Shown here: piece after piece, positions 44,301-53,355 of the stretch
Numbering within the stretch: position 1 is the stretch's first letter
Layout: each line of letters starts with the position of its first letter
Source: Pseudomonadota bacterium
Lineage (GTDB): Bacteria; Pseudomonadota; Gammaproteobacteria; Pseudomonadales; Pseudohongiellaceae
DNA: 64,000 nt
Reading direction: 5' to 3'
Assembly: GCA_027621405.1 (NCBI GenBank)
Contig: JAQCBT010000014.1
Span: 1-64,000, forward strand
The notes under the pieces: generated by a model
Told to the model about the DNA's origin: nothing
Database searches by the model: none
The model's input: only the letters and a program-made list of their open reading frames with translations
Made by a program: the position numbers and the translations under genes

Positions 44301-46837
44301 CGACTACCGACGAAGACACGGCGATAACAATCAATGTGCTTGCCAACGACACGGACCCCGATGCCAACGATTCCCTGAGTGTGGTGTCTGCTTCCGATGG
44401 CGACAACGGCACTGTATCGATAGTTAACAACGAACTGGTGTACACGCCAAACGCTAACTTTAATGGCAGCGACACGTTCAGCTACACCATGGAAGATTCC
44501 AGTGGTGTCAGCCGAACAGCTTCAGTCAGCGTAACGGTTAATCCAGTCGCAGATCCTGCGGTGTTGGGATCAGCCGAAGAAAACCTGACAGAAACCGATG
44601 AGCAGCAAACAATCAGTGGTGTACTAAGCATCTCCGATCCGGATGCGGGCGAAGAGGCGTTCAATGTGCAGACAGGCACAGTTGGCAACTACGGCAGCTT
44701 CTCCATTGATGCCGCCGGCAACTGGAGCTTCACCACTGATGGCGCACTGGATTATCTGGAAGATGGCGAGCAGGTCTCCGAGTCTTTCCAGGTATCCAGC
44801 ATTGATGGCAGCACATCCAGCGTAACGATCAATATTACCGGCACGGCTGATGGACCTATTGCCGTGGCGGATACCAATTCACTGACGGCCAGCGGCCCCG
44901 CCCTGTCTACAGGAAACACCGTGAATTGGGTGGACTGGCATACCATCACGCCAACCGCTAGCGGGGTTACTGATGAGGTAACCATAGACGGCACGATCAC
45001 CTTGCCCGACCGGACAATTGGCGTGACCTATACTGGCCAGATTTACCCCAGCCAGACCTTTGTTTCTCCGAGCAATACGATTCAACGCTGGGATAGCTTC
45101 AATGGCTCAACATGGTTAGACAACGGTGATGGTGTCTACACCAGCGCCGAAGTGGCCAATGGACCCGGAGCCAGTAATCTCGACTTCATTGCCCTGGCAC
45201 TGGCGGATACGCCCAGGAATCTGACCTTCAGTGAGCCCGTTGACAACCTGTTCTTCGCGGTAGCGAGCATGAACAACAATGGCTACCTGTTTGACCAGCC
45301 ATTTACTGTGGTTAGCAGTGCAGAAGGGATCAACGATAGGGGTGAATGGGGTTACACCTCTGGCATTACCCTGTCTGAGAACAACGGTCAGCACGGTATA
45401 TCCACTGCAGGCTTTAGCCCGAATGAATTCCACGGCGTGCTGGCTATTAACAATGCCGTCGACTCGCTCACCTGGGTGAGCCAGTCCGTTGAATACTGGC
45501 AAGGCTTTACGGTTGGTACTTATGGTGTGGCTACTTCGGCCACCGTGGCGGGTAATGTCATCAGCAATGATGATCAGGGTAACAAGCCACCTGCCGAGGT
45601 AAGCGATGTCAGCGGTACAGCGATGGTGGGCAATTCCGTCACTCTGAATCTCACTTCCGGTGCGATTCTGCGGGTAGACAAGGATGGCGGCTATCTCTAT
45701 GACGATAACAATGCCTTCGCCGCACTAGGCTTGGGCCAATCACATACCGACACTGTGACTTACACGATCGCAGATTCAGTCGGTAATACTGATAGCGCCA
45801 CCTTGAGCGTAACCGTCAATGGTGCCAACGACGCCCCCGAAGCCAATGACGATTCCGCAATTACTGGCGAGGACATTCCGCTTTCTATCGGAGTCGCGCA
45901 ATTGCTGGGCAACGATACCGATATCGATAATGGGGATACCAAGGCTATCGTTTCTGTGCAGGATGCAGTGAACGGTTCTGTGTCTGTTGTTGGGTCGCAA
46001 GTCGTCTTCACGCCGGCTGCAAACTTTAATGGTGATGCAAGTTTCACTTACACCATGCAGGATTCGGGTGGTGCCACCAGCACCGCGACGGTTAATGTCC
46101 TGGTAAACCCGGTTCCAGACGTCTATCCGGTGAACAATCTCGTGACCAACGGCTCCTTCGAGTCAGGCGTATTGTCCGGCTGGACCTATGAACAGGTTAA
46201 CCTGGTGGGAGATTGGCAGGCTTCCGACGGCACGCGCACAATTGATATGAACGCCGAGGCTGGTGGCGGCTCCGTTAGCCAGACACTCGCTACCACGCCA
46301 GGTCTGACTTACTCAGTTGGTTTCTCCCTGTCGAAGAACCCGGGTTCTACTACTACAGAAACCCTGATCGTCTCAGCTGCTGCTCAGTCCCAGAATTACG
46401 CATTTGGGCTGAATAACAGTGTGAACGATATGTTGTGGCAGGAAAAAGTGTTTACCTTTACGGCGAGTAGTGGCTCAACTGTATTGGAGTTTGCTGGTGC
46501 AGATCAAAATACATTCTACTTGTTTGGCATTCCTTTGGCATCTCAAGATGCGTGGGGACCGGCAATAGATGAAGTCGTAGCCTTTGCCAATAACAGTATC
46601 GCCGATTTCGATATGGGTCTGGGCGGAGACATCCTGAACCTGAGCCAGGCACTGCAATCTGTTAATGCGCCACAGAACGCGACAGCGTTTAGTGGTGGAT
46701 TCCTGAACTTCCATCACACTGGTGGTAACACTGTTGTCCAGATTGATCCCGATGGCGGCGGTAATGGGTATATCGACACAGTCACTCTCGTCGGTGTCAC
46801 CTTGACACAAGCAGACACCGCTCACTATCTGCTGTAG
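41327..46837 (+). CDS. Giant type I-secreted repeat protein (cadherin/VCBS repeats, PA14, choice-of-anchor C)
   Basis: 1836 residues, ATG 41327 with AGGAG seven bases upstream. After a hydrophilic N terminus without signal peptide, five cadherin-like repeats of about 103 residues start at GVNDAPT (about 178-700), each with the DVDSDDDGSSL calcium-type loop. Then a PA14-like domain (about 780-880: FARITANILITASDTYTFRTFNDDG), Ig/VCBS repeats with GANDAPEANADSATTDEDTAI, an unrecognised 215-residue segment (about 1180-1400), another VCBS repeat, a choice-of-anchor C-like domain (about 1600-1745: NLVTNGSFESGVLSGW) and a C-terminal T1SS target (GLGGDILNLSQALQSV...VTLVGV). Classic GGxGxD RTX repeats are absent. 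Exported, probably by type I secretion as an adhesin or carbohydrate-binding surface protein; no ABC/HlyD/TolC genes are near. Confidence 0.88.
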   Translation: MAGKGNDKNSAQNNNADTTTETENKKGNSGNTNGGTETSFTKTPQAKDDLISNQSLGSLDYGNLVFVLDILANDLGGNGKSLWSVDDGVNDSGAMDGYVAGDLLTQDFAGDVESGQNGVMLSLTSDGMIAYDAAGIESEIIALPEGTVLTNDFIYAIRMGNGTLSWAGASFSIVGINDAPTMADGSVTTDEDTVAATVDLSALGDDVDSDDDGSTLTYTITFGPSAGIASIFGTDFVFDPNGAFETLAVGALDSFAVGVQAEDSHGATADAVINVTVVGVNDAPTLQGGSLGVVEDGSAASIDLTALGADIDSDDDGNSLNYSILNSTPGGSATINAAKELAFDPGADFQGLAAGETTGFNIDIQATDTHLATASNSIAVTVTGVNDAPTLAAGSIDASEDGPAVNVDLTGLGDDVDSDDDGSSLSYTLLNAAPSGSAAINNGILQFDVGSDFQQLAEGETTGFDLDILAEDSHGETASNSVSVTVTGVNDAPTLAAGNLATAEDGSAVSIDLTTLGADIDSDDDGGSLDYSILNSTPGGSATINAAKELVFDPGSDFQGLAEGEVADFNINVEAKDSHLATATNAVSVSVTGVNDAPTLEGASASTSEEGPNVSIDLSALGDDVDSDNDGSDLSYSVGAATAGSASVSGTTLEFSTGNAFQYLAAGESTTVSLDVTAEDAHGATAANSVVITVDGVNDAPVIESGSTSGAVTLVPGQTPFTVEQWTGYSGPYDRASLVAEAASRSANYTITTNIIDFTDDPAGFSGELPGSSPWPAAAANGATGTSHPINNHFFARITANILITASDTYTFRTFNDDGVYLTVNNQLIINDPGIHPEQKFTGTIDLEPGIYPLELYFFENGGEASLELSFSDSAGVFQHVDTSDATSSGSLQFSDVDLSDSHSVSVAPVGTVQGSLTAVVATDTTGSGNGGVVNWEFQIENGAYQELGAGESTTESFIVTVDDGNGGTAQETVTVTINGANDAPEANADSATTDEDTAITINVLANDTDPDANDSLSVVSASDGDNGTVSIVNNELVYTPNANFNGSDTFSYTMEDSSGVSRTASVSVTVNPVADPAVLGSAEENLTETDEQQTISGVLSISDPDAGEEAFNVQTGTVGNYGSFSIDAAGNWSFTTDGALDYLEDGEQVSESFQVSSIDGSTSSVTINITGTADGPIAVADTNSLTASGPALSTGNTVNWVDWHTITPTASGVTDEVTIDGTITLPDRTIGVTYTGQIYPSQTFVSPSNTIQRWDSFNGSTWLDNGDGVYTSAEVANGPGASNLDFIALALADTPRNLTFSEPVDNLFFAVASMNNNGYLFDQPFTVVSSAEGINDRGEWGYTSGITLSENNGQHGISTAGFSPNEFHGVLAINNAVDSLTWVSQSVEYWQGFTVGTYGVATSATVAGNVISNDDQGNKPPAEVSDVSGTAMVGNSVTLNLTSGAILRVDKDGGYLYDDNNAFAALGLGQSHTDTVTYTIADSVGNTDSATLSVTVNGANDAPEANDDSAITGEDIPLSIGVAQLLGNDTDIDNGDTKAIVSVQDAVNGSVSVVGSQVVFTPAANFNGDASFTYTMQDSGGATSTATVNVLVNPVPDVYPVNNLVTNGSFESGVLSGWTYEQVNLVGDWQASDGTRTIDMNAEAGGGSVSQTLATTPGLTYSVGFSLSKNPGSTTTETLIVSAAAQSQNYAFGLNNSVNDMLWQEKVFTFTASSGSTVLEFAGADQNTFYLFGIPLASQDAWGPAIDEVVAFANNSIADFDMGLGGDILNLSQALQSVNAPQNATAFSGGFLNFHHTGGNTVVQIDPDGGGNGYIDTVTLVGVTLTQADTAHYLL

Positions 46838-46885
46838 ATGGTTGGGGCTCTGCAATCGAGCCAATCCTGAAGGCAGTAGTTAAAA

Positions 46886-46927
46886 AATATGGCGGAGAGG
46901 TTTTTATCTCTTCGCCATTTTTTTTTG
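46886..46927 (+). terminator. Rho-independent terminator of the giant adhesin gene
   Basis: Stem ATGGCGgAGAG pairs with CTCTtCGCCAT across a short loop, followed by nine to ten T. It starts about 50 bp after the stop codon. Confidence 0.85.
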
Positions 46928-46939
46928 CAAGAAACTATT

Positions 46940-47125
46940 TCACTCTGCTCCCAGGCGATCCAACTTTCCAATCGCCACACCGTTGTGCCGCAAGATATTG
47001 AAGACCGCGGTAGCGTGAAACATGATGTTGGGCAGGACTAAGGATTGCGGGTAAGAGAGTCCTCTAAACCCGGATTCCCGCTCACTCGCGTTCAGCGCGA
47101 TCATCTTGCTTTCGCTGTCAAACTG
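46940..47125 (-). pseudogene. Truncated DUF1993-like gene remnant
   Basis: The minus strand from the edge of the alpha/beta hydrolase down to TGA 46940-46942 reads in one frame through SGFRGLSYPQSLVLPNIMFH and then ATAVFNILRHNGVAIGKLDR. That matches the conserved C-terminal motif LPNFYFHVTTAYAILRHNGVxLGK of DUF1993 proteins. Only about 60 residues remain and no start is seen; upstream the frame runs directly into the hydrolase stop. This is a 5'-deleted gene, not a functional product. A deletion or insertion event has fused the fragment to the hydrolase 3' end. Confidence 0.7.
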
Positions 47126-47126
47126 C

Positions 47127-48113
47127 TCAATTCGCCAGGAAGCGAATCAGCTCGGCATTCACAACCTCAGGTACTTCCTCGTGGGGGTTATGACCCACGT
47201 TCGGGATCAGGAACAGCTCGGCGTTGGGGAACTGGGTCACCGCGTGGCGTGCCTCGTCGGCGAAGCTAGGATAGTCTTCCTCTCCCCCCATGATCAGGGT
47301 TTTAGTCTCGATGTGCTGCCAGTCATTGACGACGGTGTCCATGCCGCGCATCTGGCCGGTCAGGCGGCTGACATAGGCCATCTGCGGCCAGCCACCGCTG
47401 AGCCTCTGCCCATAGCGAATGCGCATGTGCTCGACAAACTCCGGCTTCCAGGTGACGTAATTTTCTTCCGCCCATGCCAGGAGATCGGAGAACACTTCGT
47501 CCATGTCCGGATTGGTATCTGCCTCGCCGGTGAGTGGTGTAAAACCCCGACCCATGCGGCGGTCAGTCAGTCCAACCTGGTTCACGGTGACCAGGTGTGT
47601 GGTTCGTTCAGGATAGAGGAAGGCGAAGCGGGTCACCATCTGGCCGCCGATGGAGTGGCCGACTACCGCTGCCTGCTCTATGCCCAGGTGATCCATGAGT
47701 CGGGCCGTGTTGGAAGCCCACAGGTTAATACTGTAGGGGATGTCGGGCTTGGATGATTTGCCCCAGCCGAGGCGGTCCTTCACCACCACACGATAGCCTT
47801 CGGCGGTGAGTGCCTTGATCTGTTCTTCCCAATACCAGCCATAGTAGAGGCCACCATGGTGAAAGATCACCGTGCGTCCGTTGGGGCGGCCGCTGGGAGC
47901 CACATCCATATAGGCGAGCCGTACATCCTGATTATAAATGCGGAAGTTCAGGTAGCTCACCGGGAAGGGATATTCGAATTCTTCCAGGTTAATACCCACC
48001 GGTCCCCAATCCGCCGGAGGCGAATGGGGTGGGGAAGCCTGGGCCAGCACGGGGGATGTGGCCAGTGTTAGCAAGGCTAGCAATGCAAGCCTGAAGAGTC
48101 GGTGCGCAAACAT
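47127..48113 (-). CDS. Exported alpha/beta hydrolase
   Basis: 328 residues, ATG 48113 with AAGGAG upstream. Signal peptide ends ATSPVLAQ. The fold shows VIFHHGGLYYGWYWEEQI (oxyanion HG), VVKDRLGWGKSSKP, the nucleophile elbow GHSIGG (catalytic Ser) and GHNPHEE (catalytic His near the C terminus). Esterase, epoxide or haloalkane-type hydrolase possible. Directly downstream of the GlcG/HbpS gene on the same strand (74 bp). Its stop abuts the DUF1993 remnant. Confidence 0.85.
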   Translation of the reverse strand: MFAHRLFRLALLALLTLATSPVLAQASPPHSPPADWGPVGINLEEFEYPFPVSYLNFRIYNQDVRLAYMDVAPSGRPNGRTVIFHHGGLYYGWYWEEQIKALTAEGYRVVVKDRLGWGKSSKPDIPYSINLWASNTARLMDHLGIEQAAVVGHSIGGQMVTRFAFLYPERTTHLVTVNQVGLTDRRMGRGFTPLTGEADTNPDMDEVFSDLLAWAEENYVTWKPEFVEHMRIRYGQRLSGGWPQMAYVSRLTGQMRGMDTVVNDWQHIETKTLIMGGEEDYPSFADEARHAVTQFPNAELFLIPNVGHNPHEEVPEVVNAELIRFLAN

Positions 48114-48187
48114 GGGAACTCCTTCGAATAATCTGAGAGTGAGTCCTGTGCGGGATTCGTAGCCGCACAGGGGCTCGGACGCGGGTG

Positions 48188-48664
48188 CTAGTTGCTGATG
48201 CTGCCGATAACCTGCGCGCCTGCGATAGACACTTCTTCATCCTGCGCCGCACGTACACCGCTGGTGGCAATGGCACCGATGTGCTGACCATTGCGGAAGA
48301 CTGGTACGCCACCCGCAAATGTCACGCCGCCTTCGATCTCTTCCATGTCACCGGCCTGCACCCGTTGGCCATACTCACCGGAGGTGAGTCCGGTGGCATT
48401 TACAACCAGGGCCTTCGCTGTGGCAAAGCCAAAGGTGCGCTCTCCCGCGCCGTCGATGCGATGTAGTTTTACCGGGTTGTTGTTCTGGTCGGTGATCAGA
48501 ATCGTGACGTTCCAGCCTTGCTCACGGGCATAGGCCTCGGCGGCCTCCATGGCCTGGGTGGCCAGGTCATAGGTCATGAGGGACTCACTGTCCTGGGCGA
48601 GAGAAAAAGTGGAAGCAAGCAGGAAGAAAGCTGTCAGTACTGACTTGTGGAGATTGCGTGTCAT
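48188..48664 (-). CDS. Exported GlcG/HbpS-family heme-binding protein
   Basis: 158 residues, ATG 48664 with GAGGACGTATCA upstream. Signal peptide ends FSLAQ. Mature protein shows the GlcG/HbpS fold: LATQAMEAAEAYAREQGWNVTILITDQ, KLHRIDGA, KALVVNATGLTSGEYG, GGVPVFRNGQHIGAIATSG. Members bind heme or act in glycolate or small-molecule handling; exact ligand unknown. It precedes the alpha/beta hydrolase gene on the same strand, so a joint operon is likely. Confidence 0.85.
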   Translation of the reverse strand: MTRNLHKSVLTAFFLLASTFSLAQDSESLMTYDLATQAMEAAEAYAREQGWNVTILITDQNNNPVKLHRIDGAGERTFGFATAKALVVNATGLTSGEYGQRVQAGDMEEIEGGVTFAGGVPVFRNGQHIGAIATSGVRAAQDEEVSIAGAQVIGSISN

Positions 48665-48919
48665 TGATACGTCCTCGATGGGGGTTTTTATTGGGTCCTA
48701 GAATAAAGGGCTGCCCCCAGAAAATACAGGGAGATCGGGGCGCTAAAGCGTTCGTTTCGTCTTGCCCGGGCAATTGTGACGAGTTGTGGCAGGGTGTAGT
48801 GCCGGGTAGCGGGAAACAGGCATAATTCGCCGCTTGAAGCAGCAGAACCAGAATTCAAACAAGTGCCCCAATTCCGTCGTCTGGGGCGAGATACACCGAG
48901 AGTGAGAGAATAATAATCC

Positions 48920-51142
48920 ATGAACTCCCGCCCAGATTCGACCCAGTCATTTTTAAAACGGCTTCCACGCCTGTCCCTGGCCATGTCTCAATCCGCCTTG
49001 CTGTGCGGTGCCGTCCTGTGGCCTGCAAGCAACATCCTGGCCCAGAACATCTCTGAAGATGAAACCACGGTGACCTACGAGGCGAGCTATTTCGCGCAAT
49101 ACGGGCCCGTCGACGCCGGTGATATGGTGGACCGGATTCCCGGCGTGGGAAATACAACCGGCGGCGGCCCTCCCACCGGTGGAGGTGGCTTCAGTGGTGG
49201 TGGTGGCGGTCGCGGTGGCCGCGGCTTCGGCAGTGGCTCCGGTGGTATCGAGATCCTGATCAACGGCAAGCGCACCGCGGGCAAGAACAATCAGACCAGC
49301 GCGGTGCTTGGCCGTATCAATGCCGACCAGGTTAACTACATTCAGCTTATCCGGGGCACATCGGGTGAACTGGATGTGCGCGGTTCCGGCCAGGTTGTAA
49401 ACGTGGTGCTGTTTGAGGAACTGGACAATTCCGCTACTACCTGGGAGGTCAACTCTGACTACTACAAAGATGGCCATGTTCAGCCCGGTGCGAACGTCTC
49501 CTACACCGACCGGATCGGTGACCTGGAGATGGTGCTAAGCGCAGCCGCCGAACCACGCTACGATCATCAGGAGACCACGGAACGCAGTGTGCTGGGTGAT
49601 TTCTCGCCGAATGACTTCATCACCGAAGATCGCATTCGTGAACAGACCACCTACGAGCTTTCTGCCAACCTGTCCTATCAGCTCAGCGGCAGCAGCAGTG
49701 CCCGCATCAATGGCCTGTGGTCCCAGAATGACAACCCCACCGATGTGTTTCGAACCATCACCGACCTGACTGTGACTCCCAATCTGCTCAAGATCGAGCG
49801 CGAAGACATTCCCGGCAAGCAGGATAACTGGGAAATCGGGGGCGACTATGAACAATTTTTTGCCGGCGGTTCACGCTTCAAGGTCCTGTTCGTCCTCAAC
49901 CAGGACAACAGCGACAATACTCGTGAGCGGTTCAGACTGCTGACCCCGACGACTGAACAGAAAGACATCTATCTACGCAACACCAGCACCACGGAAGAGA
50001 GCATCATTCGCGGATCTTATACCTTCGATATTGGAGAGAGTATGGATATCGAGATGGGCGTGGAACGTGCTGTAACGACACTCGATTCCAGTCTTGCTTA
50101 TGGCGTGCTCCGCAGTACTGGAACCCCGTCTGATGCGGTAGGTGGCCTGGTACCCGTGAGCCTGTCGAACGCGAACTCGGTTGTGGAAGAAACCCGCTAC
50201 GAGCCCTTCGCCATCCATAACTGGACCATCAATCCACGCATGACCCTGGAGAGCACCTTGCTCTACGAGTATTCCGAAATTGCCCAGTCCGGTGATGTGA
50301 ACAAGAAGCGTGACTTTGATTTTATCAAACCAAAAGCGGACCTGCGTTTCGATATGACTCCGACGATTCAGTTGCGCGGGACCATTGAGAAGAGGGTGCA
50401 GCAACTGAGCTTTGCAGATTTTGTTGCCTCAACCGATAGCCAGGACGATGACTCTGAGACCCTGTTCGGTAATGAGAATCTGCGCCAGGAATGGCTCTGG
50501 GCTTATACGTTCAATGCCCAATACCGGCTGCCTGATGATATCGGCGTGATCGACACCAGTGTTTTCTATCACGAGCATTTCGATCGAATCGAACGCATCG
50601 ATGTGTCTCCGTCCGAAGACAACCTGCAGTCTGCGAATGGCAACATCGGCGATGGCTGGATGAGTGGGCTCTCAGTAAACGCCAGTGTGCGAGGCACCTG
50701 GTTCAATCTGCCAAACCTGCTGGTGACGTCCAATTGGAGCGTGGCGGACTCGGAAATTACCGATCCTTTCCTGGGTATTCAACGCCGATTTGCCAATTTC
50801 GGGCGCGGTCGCTGGACATTGAGTTTCCGGCATGACATTCCCCAGTGGAACCTGAACTGGGGCGGTAGCTGGAGCAACCGGTTCGACCATAACCAGTATG
50901 TCTACGACATCGATGACTACACCTATTCACTGGGTGAGCCCAATGTCAGTGTGTTTGCACAATACATTACCGATGGCGGCATCAGCTTTCGTTTCGATGC
51001 AAGAGACGTAACCAACAACCTGCAGTGTAGGGAACGCAGGCGCTTCGTCGGACGCATATCGGCGAACATTCTGGAAGAAATCGAGGACCGCTGCACCATT
51101 CGCGGCACGGTCATGTCACTGAAGGTAAGCAGTTCGTTCTGA
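48920..51142 (+). CDS. TonB-dependent outer-membrane receptor with glycine-rich plug
   Basis: 740 residues with a signal peptide (ends SNILAQN). The plug has DMVDRIPGV, a 35-residue glycine-rich run (GGGPPTGGGGFSGGGGGRGG...), then ILINGKRTAGK and a long barrel with conserved GGDYE, NWTINPRMTLES and a C-terminal strand VMSLKVSSSF with the terminal Phe. No N-terminal TonB-box can be picked out beyond TVTYEASYF. Its closest relative in the window is the receptor at 60669-62807, with the same Gly-rich insert. The ligand is unknown. A terminator follows. Confidence 0.9.
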   Translation: MNSRPDSTQSFLKRLPRLSLAMSQSALLCGAVLWPASNILAQNISEDETTVTYEASYFAQYGPVDAGDMVDRIPGVGNTTGGGPPTGGGGFSGGGGGRGGRGFGSGSGGIEILINGKRTAGKNNQTSAVLGRINADQVNYIQLIRGTSGELDVRGSGQVVNVVLFEELDNSATTWEVNSDYYKDGHVQPGANVSYTDRIGDLEMVLSAAAEPRYDHQETTERSVLGDFSPNDFITEDRIREQTTYELSANLSYQLSGSSSARINGLWSQNDNPTDVFRTITDLTVTPNLLKIEREDIPGKQDNWEIGGDYEQFFAGGSRFKVLFVLNQDNSDNTRERFRLLTPTTEQKDIYLRNTSTTEESIIRGSYTFDIGESMDIEMGVERAVTTLDSSLAYGVLRSTGTPSDAVGGLVPVSLSNANSVVEETRYEPFAIHNWTINPRMTLESTLLYEYSEIAQSGDVNKKRDFDFIKPKADLRFDMTPTIQLRGTIEKRVQQLSFADFVASTDSQDDDSETLFGNENLRQEWLWAYTFNAQYRLPDDIGVIDTSVFYHEHFDRIERIDVSPSEDNLQSANGNIGDGWMSGLSVNASVRGTWFNLPNLLVTSNWSVADSEITDPFLGIQRRFANFGRGRWTLSFRHDIPQWNLNWGGSWSNRFDHNQYVYDIDDYTYSLGEPNVSVFAQYITDGGISFRFDARDVTNNLQCRERRRFVGRISANILEEIEDRCTIRGTVMSLKVSSSF

Positions 51143-51204
51143 TCAAGGTTTTGTGATCAACATTGAACACGCTGCGAAGATTATGCAGCGATTCAGTGGA
51201 GAGG

Positions 51205-51250
51205 GAAAACAGGCGCCGTATCGGGGAAGATTTGGCGCCTGTTTATTTTT
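51205..51250 (+). terminator. Terminator between convergent TonB receptor and PQQ dehydrogenase
   Basis: A ten-base arm AACAGGCGCC pairs with GGCGCCTGTT around a 16-base loop, followed by ATTTTTAG. The mirrored strand also shows a T-rich flank, so it may end transcription both ways. Confidence 0.7.
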
Positions 51251-51267
51251 AGACTAGTGGTAAGCCA

Positions 51268-53205
51268 CTAGGGCAGCGAGTAGACAATGAGCTCTGCTGG
51301 TTTGCCGGTCCCACCTACAAACATCGCCAGGTACTGTTTGCCATCGTGTTCATAGGTGAATGGCAGACCTGTCTGGTTGTCCGGCAAGTCAATCTCGGCA
51401 ACGATATCGCCAGTCTCTTTGTTAACTGCGCGGAAGATAGGGCTGGCACCGGGCCCACCGGAACCTTCACCCACAAACAGCAGTGACTTGGTGAGGAGGA
51501 TGCCGGCTCGGGTTGGTATGCCGGTTCTACCCACATCTACACCTTCCAGCAGCGGGTGGTTGCGAATGCGTTCCGGGGTATCGGCATTGGGAATCCACCA
51601 CAGGTGGTCGCCGGAATTCATGTCGATGGCAGTGATCCGTCCATAGGGCGGCTTGACCACTTCGAGACCCTGCACACGGGGTGAGCGGACGCCGAAGGCC
51701 TGGCTGTAGTCGATGTCAGAGTCCGGATTCTTGGCCAGCGAGAGGACCTGCAGTTGGGTCCTTGAGGGCACGTAGAGGATGCCGGTTTCCGGATCCAGTG
51801 CCGAGCTCTCCCAGTTGGAGCCGCCCGTAGAGGAGGGCAGTCCCAGTCGCCCTATGGTGCCATCGTCCGCCTCCGCCAGTGACGGTGGCTCGAAGATGTT
51901 CTCACTCAGGCGGTAGCCCTGGATCGATTCCAGCGCAAGGGCGCGTATTTCCGGAGTCCAGTCGATGAGATCGGCTTCCGTGAAGCCCTGGCGATCGAAT
52001 GCGGCAGGCCGTGTGGGGAAGGGCTGGGTTGGCGAATACCATTCGCCGGGCACATCACCCTGGGGCACTGGCTGTTCCACGATGGGCCAGATTGGCTCGC
52101 CGGTATCGCGATCGAAGGCGTAGACCCAGGACTGCTTGGTGATGGACATCACGACTTCGCGGCCGTTGGGCAGGTCGGTGATGATGGCCGGGGAAGGTAC
52201 GTCCCAGTCCCAGATATCATGATGTATGAACTGATAGTGCCATTGCCGCTCACCGGTGCGGATATCCAGGGCCACGATGCCACTGGAGAAAAGATTATCG
52301 CCATGGCGATCCCCGCCGTAGTAATCGCCAGTGGGATCTTCCACGGGAAGGTACACATGACCCCTTTCTGGGTCACCCGAGATGGCTGCCCATACACCGG
52401 AGTTGCCGGTTATGTCATTGCCGGTGAGCCAGGACTCGTAACCAATTTCGCCTGCTTCGGGAATGGTATGAAACGTCCATAACAACTCACCCGTGCGTAC
52501 ATCGAAACCGCGCACGTCACCCTTGGTATTGAATTTTGAGCGTGGGCGTCCACCGGTGCGGTGAGCAGCTCCCACCACGATCACATCGTTCATGACGAAG
52601 GGCGGGGCGGAGATGCCGATGTCCGGGTATTTGTAGCGAGGGTCGTCGGCGTTCCTCAGGCCCTGGTAGAGGTCTACTTTGCCATTGTTGCCGAACTCTG
52701 GATCCGGAATGCCGGTTTCGGCATCGAGTGAAACCAGTTGATAGCCCGGTGAGACATCCAGCACTCGCGATTCATTGCCATCGCTCCAGAATGCGACGCC
52801 GCGGCCAGCACCCTTGCGTGGAGCTTCGTCGAAGCGATCGCCCTCATTGTAGCGATACAGCCACAGCACCTGGCCCGTTGTCGCATCCAGAGCGACTACG
52901 TTACGGGTGTTGGCGATATTGGCGTAGAGTACGCCATTGATTTCCAGCGGTGTGGACGGGTTGTTGAAGTCGGTGCTGGTACCAAAATTTGAGGTATTGA
53001 AGCGCCAGGCGATTTCCAGATCGGCTACGTTGTCGGCGTTGATCTGGTCCAGGGGCGAATAGCGGTCCGCGGTATGGCTGCCATGGATATTGGGCCAGTC
53101 GCCGGCGTCTACCGTGGTGCCGGGTTGGGCATGCGCTGCTGAGCCCAGTGCCAGTACCCCCATGACCGCCGCAAGTGAATGAATCAACGTTCTTATTCTT
53201 GTCAT
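51268..53205 (-). CDS. PQQ-dependent dehydrogenase (glucose/quinate-type quinoprotein)
   Basis: 645 residues from ATG 53205, with GGAGAGATCCA upstream. Signal peptide ends GSAAHAQ. Propeller motifs include WPNIHGSHTADRYSPLDQINADNV, DATTGQVLWLY, FDVRTGELLWTFH, DIRTGERQWHYQF followed by HHDIWDWDVPSPAIITD, and DRDTGEPIWP. This matches the glucose/quinate dehydrogenase-type branch of PQQ proteins (no membrane anchor here). Probably oxidises a sugar, alcohol or cyclic polyol in the periplasm. No dedicated cytochrome gene is adjacent, unlike the other PQQ gene. PQQ synthesis genes are not in this window. Confidence 0.87.
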   Translation of the reverse strand: MTRIRTLIHSLAAVMGVLALGSAAHAQPGTTVDAGDWPNIHGSHTADRYSPLDQINADNVADLEIAWRFNTSNFGTSTDFNNPSTPLEINGVLYANIANTRNVVALDATTGQVLWLYRYNEGDRFDEAPRKGAGRGVAFWSDGNESRVLDVSPGYQLVSLDAETGIPDPEFGNNGKVDLYQGLRNADDPRYKYPDIGISAPPFVMNDVIVVGAAHRTGGRPRSKFNTKGDVRGFDVRTGELLWTFHTIPEAGEIGYESWLTGNDITGNSGVWAAISGDPERGHVYLPVEDPTGDYYGGDRHGDNLFSSGIVALDIRTGERQWHYQFIHHDIWDWDVPSPAIITDLPNGREVVMSITKQSWVYAFDRDTGEPIWPIVEQPVPQGDVPGEWYSPTQPFPTRPAAFDRQGFTEADLIDWTPEIRALALESIQGYRLSENIFEPPSLAEADDGTIGRLGLPSSTGGSNWESSALDPETGILYVPSRTQLQVLSLAKNPDSDIDYSQAFGVRSPRVQGLEVVKPPYGRITAIDMNSGDHLWWIPNADTPERIRNHPLLEGVDVGRTGIPTRAGILLTKSLLFVGEGSGGPGASPIFRAVNKETGDIVAEIDLPDNQTGLPFTYEHDGKQYLAMFVGGTGKPAELIVYSLP

Positions 53206-53355
53206 TGGATCTCTCCGCTTGGGTTGCACGGTTCCTGTATTCGTTCAGAAATCCGGAGGCCCAGAATAAGCAGAATGCTGCGGGCTGTCGAGTCCCGAAG
53301 CCGATGAATTCAGGGGTTTTAGGGGACGGATTGCAATCGTGGTACCCTGCTTGTC

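Noticed and set aside
41300-46840. Tandem repeats in the giant protein read as a CRISPR-like array
   Set aside because: The period is about 300 bases, in frame and degenerate; these are protein repeats, not spacers and short repeats.
51268-53205. Lanthanide-type XoxF from the DWD tripeptide
   Set aside because: The HHDIWDWDVP stretch also occurs in glucose-dehydrogenase-like enzymes, and other XoxF hallmarks are not visible.
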